Source: Sphagnum compactum (taxonomy: Eukaryota > Bryophyta > Sphagnopsida > Sphagnales). From it: a stretch of 64,000 bases of DNA. The position numbers and the translations under genes are program-made. Below the pieces are notes generated by a model that was given only the letters and a program-made list of their open reading frames with translations, was not told the DNA's origin and did not search any database. Shown in pieces: positions 34,301 through 48,264 of this stretch. Every line of letters begins with the position of its first letter. The stretch's first letter is position 1. Where the stretch lies: assembly GCA_965153455.1 (NCBI GenBank), contig OZ234501.1, positions 7,192,001-7,256,000 of the forward strand, read 5' to 3'.

Positions 34301-36550
34301 AAATTGGGTTTGTCGTGTTGCACAGTTATGGCAGAATATGTGAGCACTAGGTGCAACTCAAACCTTGAACATTTGCACATCCTTCTTTAAAGCTTCACAT
34401 GATGTGAATCACAGCAAAACAAATCTGAAAAGATAAAAACAAAATGGCCGGCAATGGCCAATACTAGATACTTATCTCCAAGTATCTAGTGTAAACTGTC
34501 CAAAGATACTAGAGATGTGGAGAACAAGTGTAAACCATCCAAAGATCAGTGTAAAGTTTTTGAGGGCCGTCAATGGTCATTTTGAGAGCAATCAGAACTA
34601 ATTGTTCTTCCAATTGACCTCAAGTGTAAACCCTGTCTTCAAAAGTTTCCTCAAAGCCTGGACAACCCCAACCTTGAGCATGCTTTTCGTAATATATAGG
34701 TATTCTTCTGTAAGTTCCCTCACCTTTTTTTTTCGGGTTTTCACAAGCCTACTAGGATAGATTATCCATTGAGAGAATTTTTTAAAGTCCAAATTACAAA
34801 AGTTGCAGCCAGTGTCTGACCTGCAACTTATGACACCAGACAGAGAGACAAAAGTCTACTGAGTACTGGCAGCTGGATAGAAAGCATCGCTGCACATCAT
34901 CACGATAGCAAAATTTGAAAAGAAAAGCATAGCATAAAGCTCAGGGGCAAGGGCATTACTGAAATAATGGCGCATGCAGTGAGAGCCAAGTGCAAGCCTG
35001 ATTTCTGTAATGCTCTCTTGCCCACAGGCTTTTTATGCAGCATAATAATCGATGCAACCTTCATTCAGTCTTCAGGGATGTTGGAAGCACAGGTAAAAGA
35101 AGGCATTGAATGGAAGAAAGAATGGGGAAGAGTGGGGGGGCTTTATGTTTTTCATAAAGCCTGCCATGAAAACAGAATTGTGGGGTGGAGGAATAATTGT
35201 GATCTATAACGTGCTCTCCAGTTACAGACACTAGAAAAATTCTAACCTTGGTTTTTACTAAGCAAAAAAAAGAGGTCCTATTAGAAAGCTTTGTATTCAA
35301 CAACATATTCAAGCTTTGTATGTAACCCACAAGAAACTTATAGGTCTCTCTGCACAATTCCAATTGGGTTGTTACTGGGGGGTTCAGAACTTGGGTTATC
35401 TGGTGTCTTTATTCTCTGTAGAGAGGGACAAACAAGTAATGCAACTTTTTGTTTTTTGGAGCTGTTTTGTGATTGTGTCACATGGCTAATTGTTGTTCAC
35501 CCAATATTTTCATGTCCCACCACTCCCCCACTCCCCCACTCTTAATCTCTGCAGACTTTGTAAAAGAGTTGCAGTTCCAGAGTTTGAAAGGGTCAGTCAG
35601 TCACCCAGAACCCCCAAATCTCGCCAACAATGTCAACAAACTGTATGTGTTTTTACACTACGTATGGGGACTATTGCATTGGATCCAACTTTTGGAAGTT
35701 TTATCTTATTAGAACCCGTTTCTTTGGTGAAAGTGTTTAGACTGTTTAGATTGGAACGGATTGTTTTGGTGTTTAGAGTGTGAACACAGTAAGTAGATGT
35801 ACAACATCTTATCTATTGCCAGGGCCAGCGTGATTGTGATGCGTTGTTATACCTGCACTCCCCATACAGAATCAGCATGCATCAAATATGAACTCCAAAA
35901 CATAACATAAGAAAAGAACATAAGAGCCAAATCTCTTTGGATGTAATTGCTGTTGATGGTTGAGTGATGAACCGACCGGTGAGGCAACAACCATGTTGGA
36001 CAGGGCTTCTTTGGATTCTGTAACTCTTTTGTAGCTGGTACTAGTTTAGGAAATCCATGTTTTATATATCATGTCCTTCTGTGATTAAGTAATGACTACT
36101 TCTTTTATAAATCCATGTCATAGAGTTATCTGTAAAGTCAGGCGATTAGGGAGCGAGAACAGGCAGTTTCGGCATAATAGGGCATCAAGCGCGTAACTAG
36201 AAATGAAAATTTTACAAAAGGAAATAACTTGGACCCAAACTAGTTTTTCCACCAATTTTGGTGGTATTAAACTGAGTTTCATCCTATGTTTCCTGTTTCC
36301 TGAGAGCCTGCGCTGCTGTACATACATTTTCATTGCTCCTACCTGTACAACTACTACAATTACTCTCGAACATTGTGCATTAAATGCTGAGTTTCAGAAT
36401 TTCATACCCAGACTTAGTAAAATTTCCTTACTTTGTGGATACCACTGAAAGAGGGGATAGGGGGCCAAAGCAGAGAGATAGGGATGAAACAGAGGGTGAC
36501 TTTACAGATAACTCTAATATATCAAGTTCATCACTCATTGTGACTGCAAT
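31389..36550. other. Long non-coding region 3' of the subunit e gene
   Basis: It probably starts with the 3' UTR. Composition is less AT-rich than the transposon blocks and lacks their repeats, yet no frame forms a plausible exon chain on either strand. The frame 32029-32238 (+) has acceptable composition but no recognisable domain. A non-coding transcript is possible but unproven. Confidence 0.4.
34464..34489. repeat. Perfect 10-bp inverted repeat
   Basis: CTAGATACTT and AAGTATCTAG are separated by six bases (ATCTCC). No T-run follows, and no function can be assigned. Confidence 0.7.
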
Positions 36551-37115
36551 GCATTAAGTAACATGCTCGAACCCATTGTCTAAGGATGGCAATTTCAGAA
36601 AAAAATTTCCCTTGGAATTTGGCAACTAATTTGGCACACCTTTTTTTTGCCACAAAAATCATTTGCAGGAGTTGGATTCCTATTTACTCTGGGCTAGCAG
36701 GTTCCCAGTAGGGGTGGGTGCATAGTGCATTATTTAGTCTGTATGTGCTTATTGCTCGAGTTCACTTAGACAAAGGGCAGCGGGTACTAATGTACAGACT
36801 AGAGACAGACTGTAGCTCTAGTGTACAAGCGCAGGTACCCGGGAGTACGTGCACACTAGAGTAAAAATAGTAATGCATAGTTTCTTGATTCGACTCTGTG
36901 TTAATTGTTTATAATCCTAAACGATAACAATTTTGTAGTACTTAGCATGATTGTTCCAAGTTTTCATTTAAAACTGCAAAAAAAAAAGCAACCGAATCAT
37001 CAGCCACATTTGTTAGCATTAATAATAAATAGTACCTAAAGTCATTAATTAGGTGCATATTTCCCCTCATTTCTTACATCATTGTATCCATGAAAATCCC
37101 TACTTTGGGCTAGTG

Positions 37116-37153
<38 letters not shown>

Positions 37154-38843
37154 TTATGCACATTTCATATAAGCAACGTCTCTTCCTCACAATTGGATTT
37201 GGTTTCAATTCTCACGAGGGGAACAAGAGATTATGATCTTTATCTACTACCTTCGATGCACTAACAGATCCGTGAGCCTTCCTATTAGTTAGATGAAATG
37301 CATCATTGTATTCTCACTTTCAAGATTTACTCCATCATTTTTCAGAATCCACCCAAAACAACCATGTATTTGGTCGAGATTACAAGGTAAAAAAATATTT
37401 TAAATTTGGGTTCAAACTCCAAGTTGAAAATTACAAATATTTGTTGTTTGACTTAGCCAAAATGTCAATTTATCAACTTGGGCTTCATAGTGTTGCACGC
37501 TACAAGTGATGATTAATTAGAGAAAAAGATGAATTGATTTTGTAGAAATTAAGTTTCATTCAAATGAAAATATTGAATGAGATTCCATGCAACTTGAATT
37601 AAATTGAATTGAATTGAATTGCAAATTAACTAAATTCAATTCTAATTCAACAATTAGGTTAAAATTCAAATTGAAAAGAAATGAGATGAAAATTAACCAA
37701 AAAAAATAAAAATTGAAAATATGAATACAATGTTGAATTTTTTATTTTTAAAAAACAGACATAGATCCAAAAAGACACCTTCCCATGCTTCTTTACTTGG
37801 GAATGGGTTAAACATATTCCAATTTGAAATTATCCAAGTGATTACTTACAGAACTAAAAATTATCTTACCTAAACTAGCTTTGATGAATTATCATCACCA
37901 AAATTTTTAACCATGTTTCCATGTTTCACAATGTTTATATTATCATTCATGCTTGATATTTCATTTTGTTTGATGTTTCTTTTGTTCTTAGGTCACTCTC
38001 CAATATCCTTTCTTGTTGATGTTTTGCAAAGTTTGCAATCATTTCCTTCAAAGTCCCAAAGTTTTAATTCGAACATGTCCCATGATGCATTGCACATCAA
38101 TTTTTGGATGAAGAATAGAAAATATAATGTCAGTTTGGGATTGTAAAACGACATTCTTACACATGATGTTATTGTTAGCAAAACACAATACACAATCTAC
38201 ACCTACTATCAATTGGTTAGATCGTTTGATTGGTCCAAGTGGTCTGCTATTACTATAGTATCTTTTCACTATTTAGGTTCAGCACTTAGGAGTTGAATAA
38301 TTCTTTTATTTTTGAAATTTCACTTTGGAAGTAAAAATAGTAACCTAATGCAATTTTGGCAATAAATATAGGGAGTTGCTTTGGCATGTTTTTTAGATTG
38401 TAAATCTTTAACATAAGGAAACCTTTTACAACAAATTTCTCTATTGTTTTTTTTTTTTTTTTGGTAATAGGAAGATGTAATATTCCACCAAATTATAGGA
38501 TAGAGAAATGTTGTCAATTATTGAATATTCACTCTCCAATGGTGGATTGGCTTGAAGCAAGAAGCTTGTGGGTTTTCATCAAAATTTGGAATTTTCTCTC
38601 CCTTGTAATTTCATTACATTTCAGCATTTCAAATAAATAATTTCTGAAAATTTTGACATTTTTGAAAATAATCTAATTACCACCAAACTTGAAAAGGTAC
38701 TATGATAATAATCCCTTGCCTTTTACAATTCCAATTACATGTTTATGGGTGGGATGCGAAAAATGGGAAGAGTTAACCATTTTGGGTGCGAGATCAGATG
38801 TTGGATGCCCAAATATTATGTATGAGTGAAGATGTTCTTAATG

Positions 38844-38877
<34 letters not shown>

Positions 38878-41800
38878 TGTTTTCTATCAAACAACCCATT
38901 TTTCTTGCCATCTAGTTCCCCCCCCCCCCTCTTGTTCCCAAACAATTAATCAAATTGTTTTCAATGATGTTAAATTGTGTGATGTTTTTGAAGTTTCTTG
39001 GGGAACTATGATTCTCATTACCACACTATGTTGGTAGATTCAACACATTACACTCAAATAATTTATATAATTTTTCTTGAGAATCTAGCACATACACTAA
39101 GAAGCTATTAATGAATAATTTTTATTATTTAAGCTCACCTTAATTAAAATTCAAATTTTGTCAAAATTGTGGAATTATTTTTTAATAATGAATTACCAAG
39201 GAATCTGCTAACATATTATGATATTTTCTTTTGCCTCCTACCATCCCCTACATACATGATTGTCCATTCACACATTAGATGGAAGAAAGGTTGATCGTTT
39301 TATTTTGCATCTTCCATGATTTTTCACAATTGAACGATTGCTTCCACCTTGTGATAGTATGACCATCATTAACAAGATCAACACAATTACCATTTCAACA
39401 TCACTCTACTTCTCAAACAAATGATTTACACATAAGCTCCAACCTAATATGATAAATCTTGAATAATCCAAAAATGAATAACGACAATCATTGTCCATCC
39501 TTGGACATGGTAAACATGCATGGGTAGGCATTTTGCGAAATTTGGTTTAAATTGGTTTTGGTGGTTTTTTCTTTTTCAAGAAAGAATTGACGAATATGTG
39601 CACTTTGTAGCCTAGAAAGGGTCCGAGCTTATGAAAATTAAATCCATGCTAATATATACTTAGGTTATACAATTAAAACCCAAAACCATATCCACCCATT
39701 GTAAAAAAATCTTTGAAAAATGCAAGAGATGAATTTAACACATTTTTGGGTTAAGATCACTCATGTGCCTTAAACTTGATCCTTATGTGGACTACACCCA
39801 TTGTGAAGTTCTTCACATGCACCTAAGGACTTTGTTCAATGAAAATTGTTCACCAAAAATATATATATATATTTTCTTGTGAACACTTTCATAATCAAAT
39901 GAACACAAAACTTTATTATGGCGTAAGTTTGTTACACAAAACGTTTATCCCAAAGCTTAACACAAAGTAACAACATGAATTTATTAAAAGAAAATTATAT
40001 GTCCAAATCTCCAATCATAATCTCTTATATATATTTTTTAAAAAATGGATGAATTATTGTTTTCATTCATCCATGTCTACTAAACATTCTTATTGATTTG
40101 CAACAAACCAATAATATTATGTCACATATTATCATCTTCTTTCCTGTGAACAAATCATTCAATTATTGATAATCTTTAGTTCAAGAATTTAGCAAAATTC
40201 CTATGATTCACTTCCAACTATCTCTAACCCAAAATAATTAACTAAATTATTTTTATAAGTTCAAGCTTTATGTCCCTAGTCAAAGATCCTAAAGATAAAA
40301 CCCATAAGTTTTAATTATTTATTTTCATATTTGTCCTTCCTTTTTCCCTTTCCATTTCATCATTTTAAAAAAAAACTTTTACAACCTTTACTTCTAATAA
40401 CCTATTTTGGTGTTAAACACTTATATTGTCTTCCTATGTTTTTAGCTTTGCTCCTTTTGCTCTTTTGCTCCTTCCACCATCAAAGTTCTCGGGCTTGGCC
40501 GATTGATATTTCGAATCTTTGGATGACCCCCTTTTAGGGCCGCAACCAACTAGCCTCTAGTTAGTGTGTCCAATGACCCACCCATGACCCTCTTTCAAAG
40601 GCAAAGGAGCAGCACCCATTATCAAAAGAAGATGAACCATGATCTTAAAGTATTCTCATCCAAGTTGAGAGGGATGAAAAAAACTGGATGTAGGCAGGAT
40701 GAACAACAACAAAAGAAGGAGACCTATCTTATGGGTTGAGTGTAGCCTAAGGAAGTTGCTCTGAGAGATAGAGAGAGAGAAAAAAAAAAAGAGAGAGAGA
40801 GATTGATGGGGGGAGGAGAAAAGAATGGCATGAAATTGTGCCTCAACTTAAGCAGAATTATCTTGGACTGATCCAATATTCCTTTCCTCCCCTTGAGTTG
40901 TCAGATTCTGTAACATGCAAGTGTTGAACAAGCCACTAATAATACACACACCCCTGATGCGAGGACATGGCAACACGGGCACGAGCAGATATGTGAGAGA
41001 AAAATAAGGAGGAGCTGGGAGAATGCGACATGGAAGAAGGTATGACCAACCCACCCAACCGACCCCCGCATGTGGAAAGAAAAATAGTGTCATGAAAGCC
41101 TTTTTCTTTAGGATGATGTCGAAGAAGCAAAACATTTTCATGCTTCTGAAGGCTGCTGCTTCTTCTGGGTGGCTTCTGACGCTGCTGTGGCAGAAGAAAG
41201 AAGAGCCTTAATCACTCTTGGTTGATTAACATTAAAATATTTATTTGTTGTTGTGCTTGATTCCACAATATTCTTCCACATGACACCATGAACCCACCCA
41301 TTACAGAATTGTAATCTACTAAGTCGGATCATTACAAAGAAATATGATTGGTTTGCACACTCAAACCAATCTTTGCTCGGAATCTGCTTTGGGAAGTGAA
41401 AGAATAAACTACCACCACAGCTGGTTGGTAAAGACTATATGAGTCCCAGTCCCCGGTTTCTCTGGTCTGGCAGTTTCATGGGGATGAGGTGAAAAGATCC
41501 TGCAGGGAAATTTGAAGTCTGCAACTGTAGTTGGTGGAGAAAAAGGCTAGAGAGCATCAACACTGGAAAGAGAGTTCGAAGTTCTCTGAAAGACTGAGAG
41601 AGAAAAACTTAATTGATGATGACGCATGCATGCATGTACGATGATGTTATTAAAAAAATTCAAATGGGATGATATATTTGATGCATTTGTGGGACGTGTT
41701 TGTGCTTGCAGTTCTTGGCATAATCATTTTACCAAAGAATTGTGATGGGGAAACTTTGGAAGACTGTCACCTATGCAGGCAGCTACAAAAGCTTGGCAGC

Positions 41801-43560
41801 AGATTACAAGTCTGGTATTTATTATTACAATTGTTTAGATATTTGAAAACTTGGGATGACTACTGAAGTAACAACACTCTGGAGACATGGAAAAGTTTGG
41901 TCAACTATTTGGGCTTCAACTTTTACTTTGGTGGGATGATGGAGTAGGTCTCCAGTAAAACACATAAACAAAGAATGGGTATAGTAGTAGGTAGTAGTAG
42001 AAGGATCTGGAAGAAACTTGCCTATTTCCTTCATTCCTTCCAAGAAGGAGTAGTACCATTTTTTATTCAGTTTTGGGAAGGAAACATCCTTCCTGAATTC
42101 CTTTTTTAATTTTCTCGGTGATGTTTTTTGCGGTACAAATGCGAAAACTTCATTGTGAAAAAGAGGAACAAAGAAGGGTTTCTTTTTGAAAGGCTGAAAA
42201 AGAAAGTCCCACTTTGTGTGATGCCATCTCTTCACTTTGAGACAACAAAGTAAAAATCTGGACCTTTTCGGTCCTTCCAAAACCAAGTAGGCAGATTCTT
42301 AAAAATCATCTTAACGCACTTAACAACCAATCTTGCACTTTGCTGCAAACACACAAAAATACTGATTTTGAGCACCTACAATCTCGCTCACTCATAAAAA
42401 AATTTATTTCACTCATTTATTCATTCACTTTATGAGATGGGTACTTTGTATTTACTTACCAAATGGGTGTTTTTTTTCCTCCCAAATGAACCTTCTTCAC
42501 TGATCAATTGTTTTGTTTTTCTGCAACTGGTTTTGCCTTGCACATGAATCTGGCTCATTTTCTAACAAGCTAGGTATTGGACAAAAGGATGGCTCTACCA
42601 TCATCATCAGCTGGAGAACAAGACCAGTATATTGAAACTCAAGAGAATTAGAGATGAATGAAAAGTGTATTATGCTAGTCTGCTTTCATTTTCTACAATG
42701 GAGTCCTAATCAATCATGTTGCTTGTTACCCATCACAGTCAGCATTATTTGTTGCAACAAATTTTCACCACTTGGTGACACAGAAAAGGAGGGGGGTGGG
42801 GGGAGCTGCTACTCATTCAAAGGAAGTTTTTCACAGAAAATTGCCCAATGTTGGATTTTTTTGATAAAAATTGTCAGATTTAGACAATAAGTTCTCTAGC
42901 ATGTTGCCAAATATAGTCGGGTTCCAAGAAAATTCCACTTTCATCTATAGCCAAATTTGGCTAAGTCCGATTGCCAGTCCACCTACCTCAGAAAATTGGA
43001 AAAAACAAAAACCGTGACATACACAGTGGTCCTTTAAGTTCAGGTTCTTAATACATATTACTTACTTGATTAAGTAACAGAAGATTGGGTTTTTAGGTTT
43101 TCATACTAATCCATCATGTTTTCATTACCTATCCGATCATCATGATGTTTTCTTAATTGGGTTCTTGTTACTTACTGGATTGGATCACAGAAGATTTGGG
43201 TTATGTGAAATTTGGAATTATGGGTTCTGTGATCCATACATCATTTTAGTGGAGTTGTTATCATGATTTCATAGTAACATGATTACCATGCACAAACAAA
43301 CAAACATACATACATACATGCCTTGCCTTGCCTTGCCTCTTGATTTCTTCCTTTTTTGTCCCCAGGACTCATTAGTAATTAAGCTAAAACAAGGAAGGAA
43401 ATTGGGTAATAGATTAATAATGACTTGGAGAAGAAGATGAACAAATAACAACAACAACAAGAGGAGGAAGAAGGATGAATTAAGGAGTTTTGTGTCAGAC
43501 AGCAAAACACCCAAAAAACACACCTGCATAAAATAGAGGTGACTAGAGCAGAAAATTCAA
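36551..43560. other. Gene-poor, AT-rich region with microsatellites
   Basis: No gene recognised. Simple repeats are AT runs at about 37118-37151 and 38846-38874, 12 C at 38918-38929 and a GA/A tract at about 40761-40802. The minus-strand frame 41825-42286 (153 codons) has no motif or splice partner. From about 43000 the sequence is upstream DNA of the GATA gene and has a loose direct repeat (43045-43090 and 43158-43200). Confidence 0.4.
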
Positions 43561-44917
43561 AACCCTAGAATTGAGTCAAGACCCTCCCCATTTAGGCCAC
43601 AAAGGGTTTGTTTGGTTTTGCCATGCCAATAGCTACTGGGAAGAGCTTTTTGTATTTTTGCAAGAAAGTGGGTTACATTCCTTGGTGTACATTTGCTACT
43701 CGATTGTGTCCAAACGCTTGCCAATAAATTTTCTCCTCTTCCTGACTTCCGGATCTCCATGTAGCTGCAATTTGGTGATTTTTGCGTCCAGTTCTGATTT
43801 TTGGCGATTTTTGGAAGAAGCTGTTGTTGTTGTTGCAGGTGGTAGGTAGTCCGAGGAGACTGACTCTCTCTCTGACTCTGTTTGGTGTGTTTTTGTGTGC
43901 TGTTCGGCTCATCGTCGCCAACCTTTCGAATTTTGGCTTTGGGTTTTTCCCTTGTAAGTTTCTTGTCTCACACCCCTTGCACTTTTTGTTGTTGTTTTTG
44001 TGCAATTTGGTGGTTTTTCTCTGCCCTTTCTGTAGTGTGTTTTGGTGTCCCTTGTGTTATGTTCTTGGGCTGGATTTTGAGCTCTTTTAGTGACTCCTGT
44101 GTGCTGAGCTTCTTTTGGGTGTTTTTCCCCTTCCTCTTTTGTTTCTTTCTCTACTGCTACCGTTCACGCCATCTTCTTGAAATTTGGGTAAACTGGTTTT
44201 TCTTTCTGTTGTCTTTGGGATTGTCCCATTGAGTAAGTACAACTTGCCCTTGTGGGTCTCTTTCCTTCCTTTGTAATAATAATCTGAGGAAGAAGGAGAA
44301 GGAGAAGGAGAAGAAGCCCTGGTAAGCATGTGTGAGTCAGGTAGCTAACATTTCGAAGTTGTGCAATTTCTTATGTAGTATGTGTTTGACCTCCTCCTTT
44401 GTTTGCTGCTAAAATTCGTGGACTCCTCCCATCTGTCCCTTTTCTGTGCTCAACAATTTTGCATGTCTGTGAATGTGTATTTTTTTTCTATTTGAATTCC
44501 TACATACATTGTTGTATTTTTTGTGCATTGTGTTTTGTTCTGGGGAATTGGCTCATTTGCAAATTTATTTGCAGTATCGAAGGTCTCGTGAGCATCAGCT
44601 TGCTCATCATAGCTGCTCTTGTAATGGCTCCTTTGCACATAACTTGCACATGAAGAATTTGCCATCCTTTTTTTCTGGATGCTATTGTTTGAGGTCTTCT
44701 TGTAAACATATCACACTTCATTGTGAATCTCAGCATCAATGTCTTGTCCTCACTAATGTTGTGTAATTTTTATCCAGTGTTTAGTTTGGAGGCTGTTGTT
44801 TCATCTTCAGCTGCCAAACAGGAGAGACAATACTAAAAGGAAAGCAGCAAATGACAGAACCGCATGGTGCATGAAACTGCAAAAAACATCTCCAGGGCTG
44901 TTGTTCACTCAGGGCGC
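43561..44917 (+). other. Promoter and spliced leader of the GATA gene
   Basis: Ahead of the ATG at 44918 the sequence is T/C-rich with CTCTCTCTCTGACTCTG near 43864 and a GAAGGAGAAGGAGAAGG tract near 44292. Donor-like (CTTGTAAGTTT near 43951) and acceptor-like (TTGTTGCAGG near 43832) sites suggest a 5'-UTR intron. Exact transcript ends are unknown. Confidence 0.4.
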
Positions 44918-47900
44918 ATGGGGAAGCAGGGCCCTTGCTGCCATTGTAACATCTCCAGTATGTCTCTCAACCTTCCTCTCTCTTACTTTCTGTTGTTTGC
45001 TAATCAGACATGTCTCATGCAGCCATACTTGTCATGTAACCTTGTGTTTTATAGTCCCTGAGCAAACAGAGTTCTTGAGGTTGTGTGCATTTTGTTTCTT
45101 GGAAGAGTAGTAATTGAAGAAGATGCATAGTGCATTGTGTCTTTGAGATAGAATGAGAGAAACCTGGCTCTTTATGTGTCTTGGTCTTACTCATTCATAT
45201 AATTTGGATGGACATTGCAGCAACTCCATTGTGGCGAAATGGACCTCCAGAGAAACCTGTTCTGTGCAATGCCTGTGGTTCACGATGGCGTACGAAGGGA
45301 ACTCTTCTGAACTACATGCCAATGCATTCGGGTGGTTTTGGAGGTGCTGGAGGCCATAAGTGGTCTGGAGAAACAAAGTGTGCACGTGGTAGAAAGGGTG
45401 CTCAAAAACAGTCCTCTGAGGCCTGGTCCCACAAACGTAAGGAGCCTTGTGGGCCTCACAAGAGCTCAACACCACTGAAGTGGAACGAATCCATCACTAG
45501 TGAAATTCAAAGTTCATCTGAGTCTTTGTCTTTGACAACAGATTCTCAAGGTTAGATGTGATTCTTATACTTGGGAATTCTTATGCTGCTGGCTGGACAC
45601 AGTGTGCTTACAGACAACATCGATTCAAGTGTCTGATGATGTTGACAAAGACTATAGGTGTCTTGTTGTGAGGTATCATTTCTCTTTGTGGATAATATAC
45701 TAATGTCTGCTTGGGAATTGCTTGACAGTGTGGGGGTCTTTTTCTGAGGGTACTGTGCCAACCAAGAAACGCACATTGCTTTCCCGTGCCCATGCACCTT
45801 TGGAGAAGGTTGCGAGACACCTCTTGGAGCTACTTTATGAACCTCCGGCAAGCAACCCATTCACAACTAGTTGTGTGTCTAGTGAAGCCCTCTTGGTCGA
45901 GTATAATCCTCCATTTGCAGATTTTGAGGTAGGCCTTGGTAGTATTTTTCTAAACCGACCACCCACGTCTTCACATCATGAGACTGGTAGGGAGACAAAT
46001 TCAGTATGGTATGAGAGCTTAGAAGAAGGCTCAGAGCCTTTCAATGCTCTGAATCAAGTGGCAGAAACAAGAATCAGTGGTCCATTGACACAACTGCCTA
46101 ATGGTGGAGCCAAGAATCTTCTAGATGGAGGAAAGGAAAAGGTGAAGCAGATCACAAGGAAGTTGGAGGGAGAAAGCCATTTGCTCATGGATCGAAATAT
46201 AACTCATAATAAGAGCCTCTTGTAAGCACTTCTCTTATGTTTCTAATTCACTTGCTAAGTTCTTCCAATGATGAGATGTGGTCTCTCTTTCCCACTTGTC
46301 TTGGATTTTGTTTTTCCATTCTCTAGATTCCTAAAGGATTGCCTTAAACTTTCACTATACCACACCACTCTATAGCTTTTTTTATCTGGACTTGTGCACA
46401 GAGAAAATTTCCCCTATGACAAACGGGATATTCTTCAGAGTTCTCAATCTCCACTAGTCTTTCTTGAAATGAAGGTATGGCAATCTATCCAAGTTTGCAG
46501 CTTGATTATGGTGTCAGATGATCCTAGTTGTGTTCTCATGCTTGTCACGAAAAATTGCAAAGTATGAAATGCACTTGTATAAATGATGTCATGTTTATGC
46601 ATGGTAGCACCAATGTCTTTTGGTGATTGATAGGGTAATAACTGGTTACAGGACATAGTCAATTTTGAAACATTTACGGGACTTCTCACAGAAGAAGAGC
46701 AAACTTGGTTGATGAAGTTTTTATCTTCTGTCGACCTTGCCAGATTTCAGGACAGGTGCATCTTGATCTTTTGGTTTGTCACTGTTTTCTTGCTGCTCAA
46801 CTTTGTAGGATTAGGAACACTTGTGTCTTGCGTAAAGAGTTTTGCAGTGATGAGGTGGCCAGAAGCTTGGACAAAGAGAAGAGGGCTCAAAAAGGTAGTG
46901 GGGCTTACTAATAGGAAAGGGTGTGTACTTGCAGCTTGAAGGAAATGTTCAACAGCACCCAATTTGAAGGGGTCTTTGCCAACTTCCAGCAGCTGCTATC
47001 TGAGGGTATGTTCGACTCAGCAGAGTTGGGACGAAACCCTCGCATCCTTCAGCACTTCCAGCAATTGCTCAACCTCACTGACCTCTCAGGCACAGGTTGG
47101 TTGGAACGTTGTTCCCAACTACAACTTCGAATCAAACGTCGGGGTAAATCAGCTGACTTATCTAAGGTACAGATTGCACTGGTAGCACCTTCATGACATG
47201 TCTCAACTTTCTTGGCAAGGCAAATTTGCTGGTCAATTTTTTGTAAGGCTTTCTGTGAAGCTTGACTGACATTCCTAACATATAGGCTGCGCAGATCAAA
47301 GAAAGCAGCAAGGAAAATATGAAGGAGGTTCCAGCTGCTTCTATGGGCTCAGCAGGTTTCAAGCACTCTCCAGCATGGCTCCCAAGTCACACTTGGGGAG
47401 TCACAGAGGAAGATTTAACATCACATACTGGAAGTGAGAAGCATAAGGGACTTTCTGGCAATCACTCGCCTCTTTCTACTGATGGAGCATTGGTATATGG
47501 TGGATTTGCACTCAGAAAACATCCACATTGTATGAAGATGGACACACATGATTCTAATCATGCAGGAGAGACCTGCTTTCTAGGCAATGGTCTGCTACTT
47601 GGTGACCGCGGCAGATGTGGTGGAGGTTCAATCTCAGTGGATGATATACCAGATATTCAAGTCCCAGGGTCATATGGCACTGAGTCTGACCTCCTGTTTC
47701 ACATTCCTTCCAATATGATGTCATTTCAGCAGGCAGAGCTTCTCCAACAACCTACTTGCAAGGAGGAAATCAACTCCAATCAGGTGACATGTTACAAATC
47801 TTCTGATCCATTGGATTTCATCCTTATTTGTACCTCCTGTAGCCTCTTCTTCAGAGGTCTCCCAGAGTGAGCTATGATCATGAACCACCCATCCCCCCAG

Positions 47901-48264
47901 ATCTCTTAAAGAATCAGAACTCTGGCTCTCAATTGAACAATTGTGCCTGATGTAGCAACTGACTCAAGTCCTCATCACATGCAGAAAGGAAGCTACATTT
48001 TCTGTTAATTCACATCAAATCTATGCACAAGAACTATGTTTTGGGTGAAAATGGATTCTCCAATGCACTTGAATATGCTGACAGGACTTCAGGTGGTTTG
48101 TGCAGGTTGAGAATGGAAGCCTCATAATCAGTAACACATGGCACATGGACAGTGGCCCATCAGATTGGGGAAGTCTCTTCTACAATCCCTCCTGTGCTGG
48201 GGAAGTCTCTTGTACAACACTTCCCAATGGCACTGTGCTGAATCCAGGACACAATCTCTTATAA
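44918..48264 (+). CDS. GATA26/27-type transcription factor with DEUBAD (ASXH) domain
   Basis: Coding exons: 44918-44957, 45221-45550, 45729-46221, 46402-46474, 46652-46755, 46935-47166, 47286-47783 and 48106-48264. All have GT..AG borders and matching phases, giving 642 residues. The protein begins [10 protein letters not shown] and forms a GATA finger C7-x2-C10-x18-C29-x2-C32 with [20 protein letters not shown], the plant class that starts at the extreme N terminus. Exons 4-6 encode a DEUBAD/ASXH-like region at residues ~305-400 ([14 protein letters not shown], then [19 protein letters not shown]), as in Arabidopsis GATA26/27. The Arabidopsis proteins are shorter as I recall. The family is presumed nuclear, linking DNA binding with ASXH-type chromatin partners. 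If the GTGACA donor at 47784 is unused, the frame ends at 47870 (618 residues). Confidence 0.92.

Noticed and set aside
37170-37225. Third tRNA-like SINE (GGTTTCAATTCTCACGAGG)
   Set aside because: Only a weak B-box-like match, with no A box at the right distance.
41825-42286. 153-codon minus-strand gene
   Set aside because: No known domain, high Lys/Phe/Thr/Tyr typical of AT-rich DNA, and no supporting exons or promoter features.
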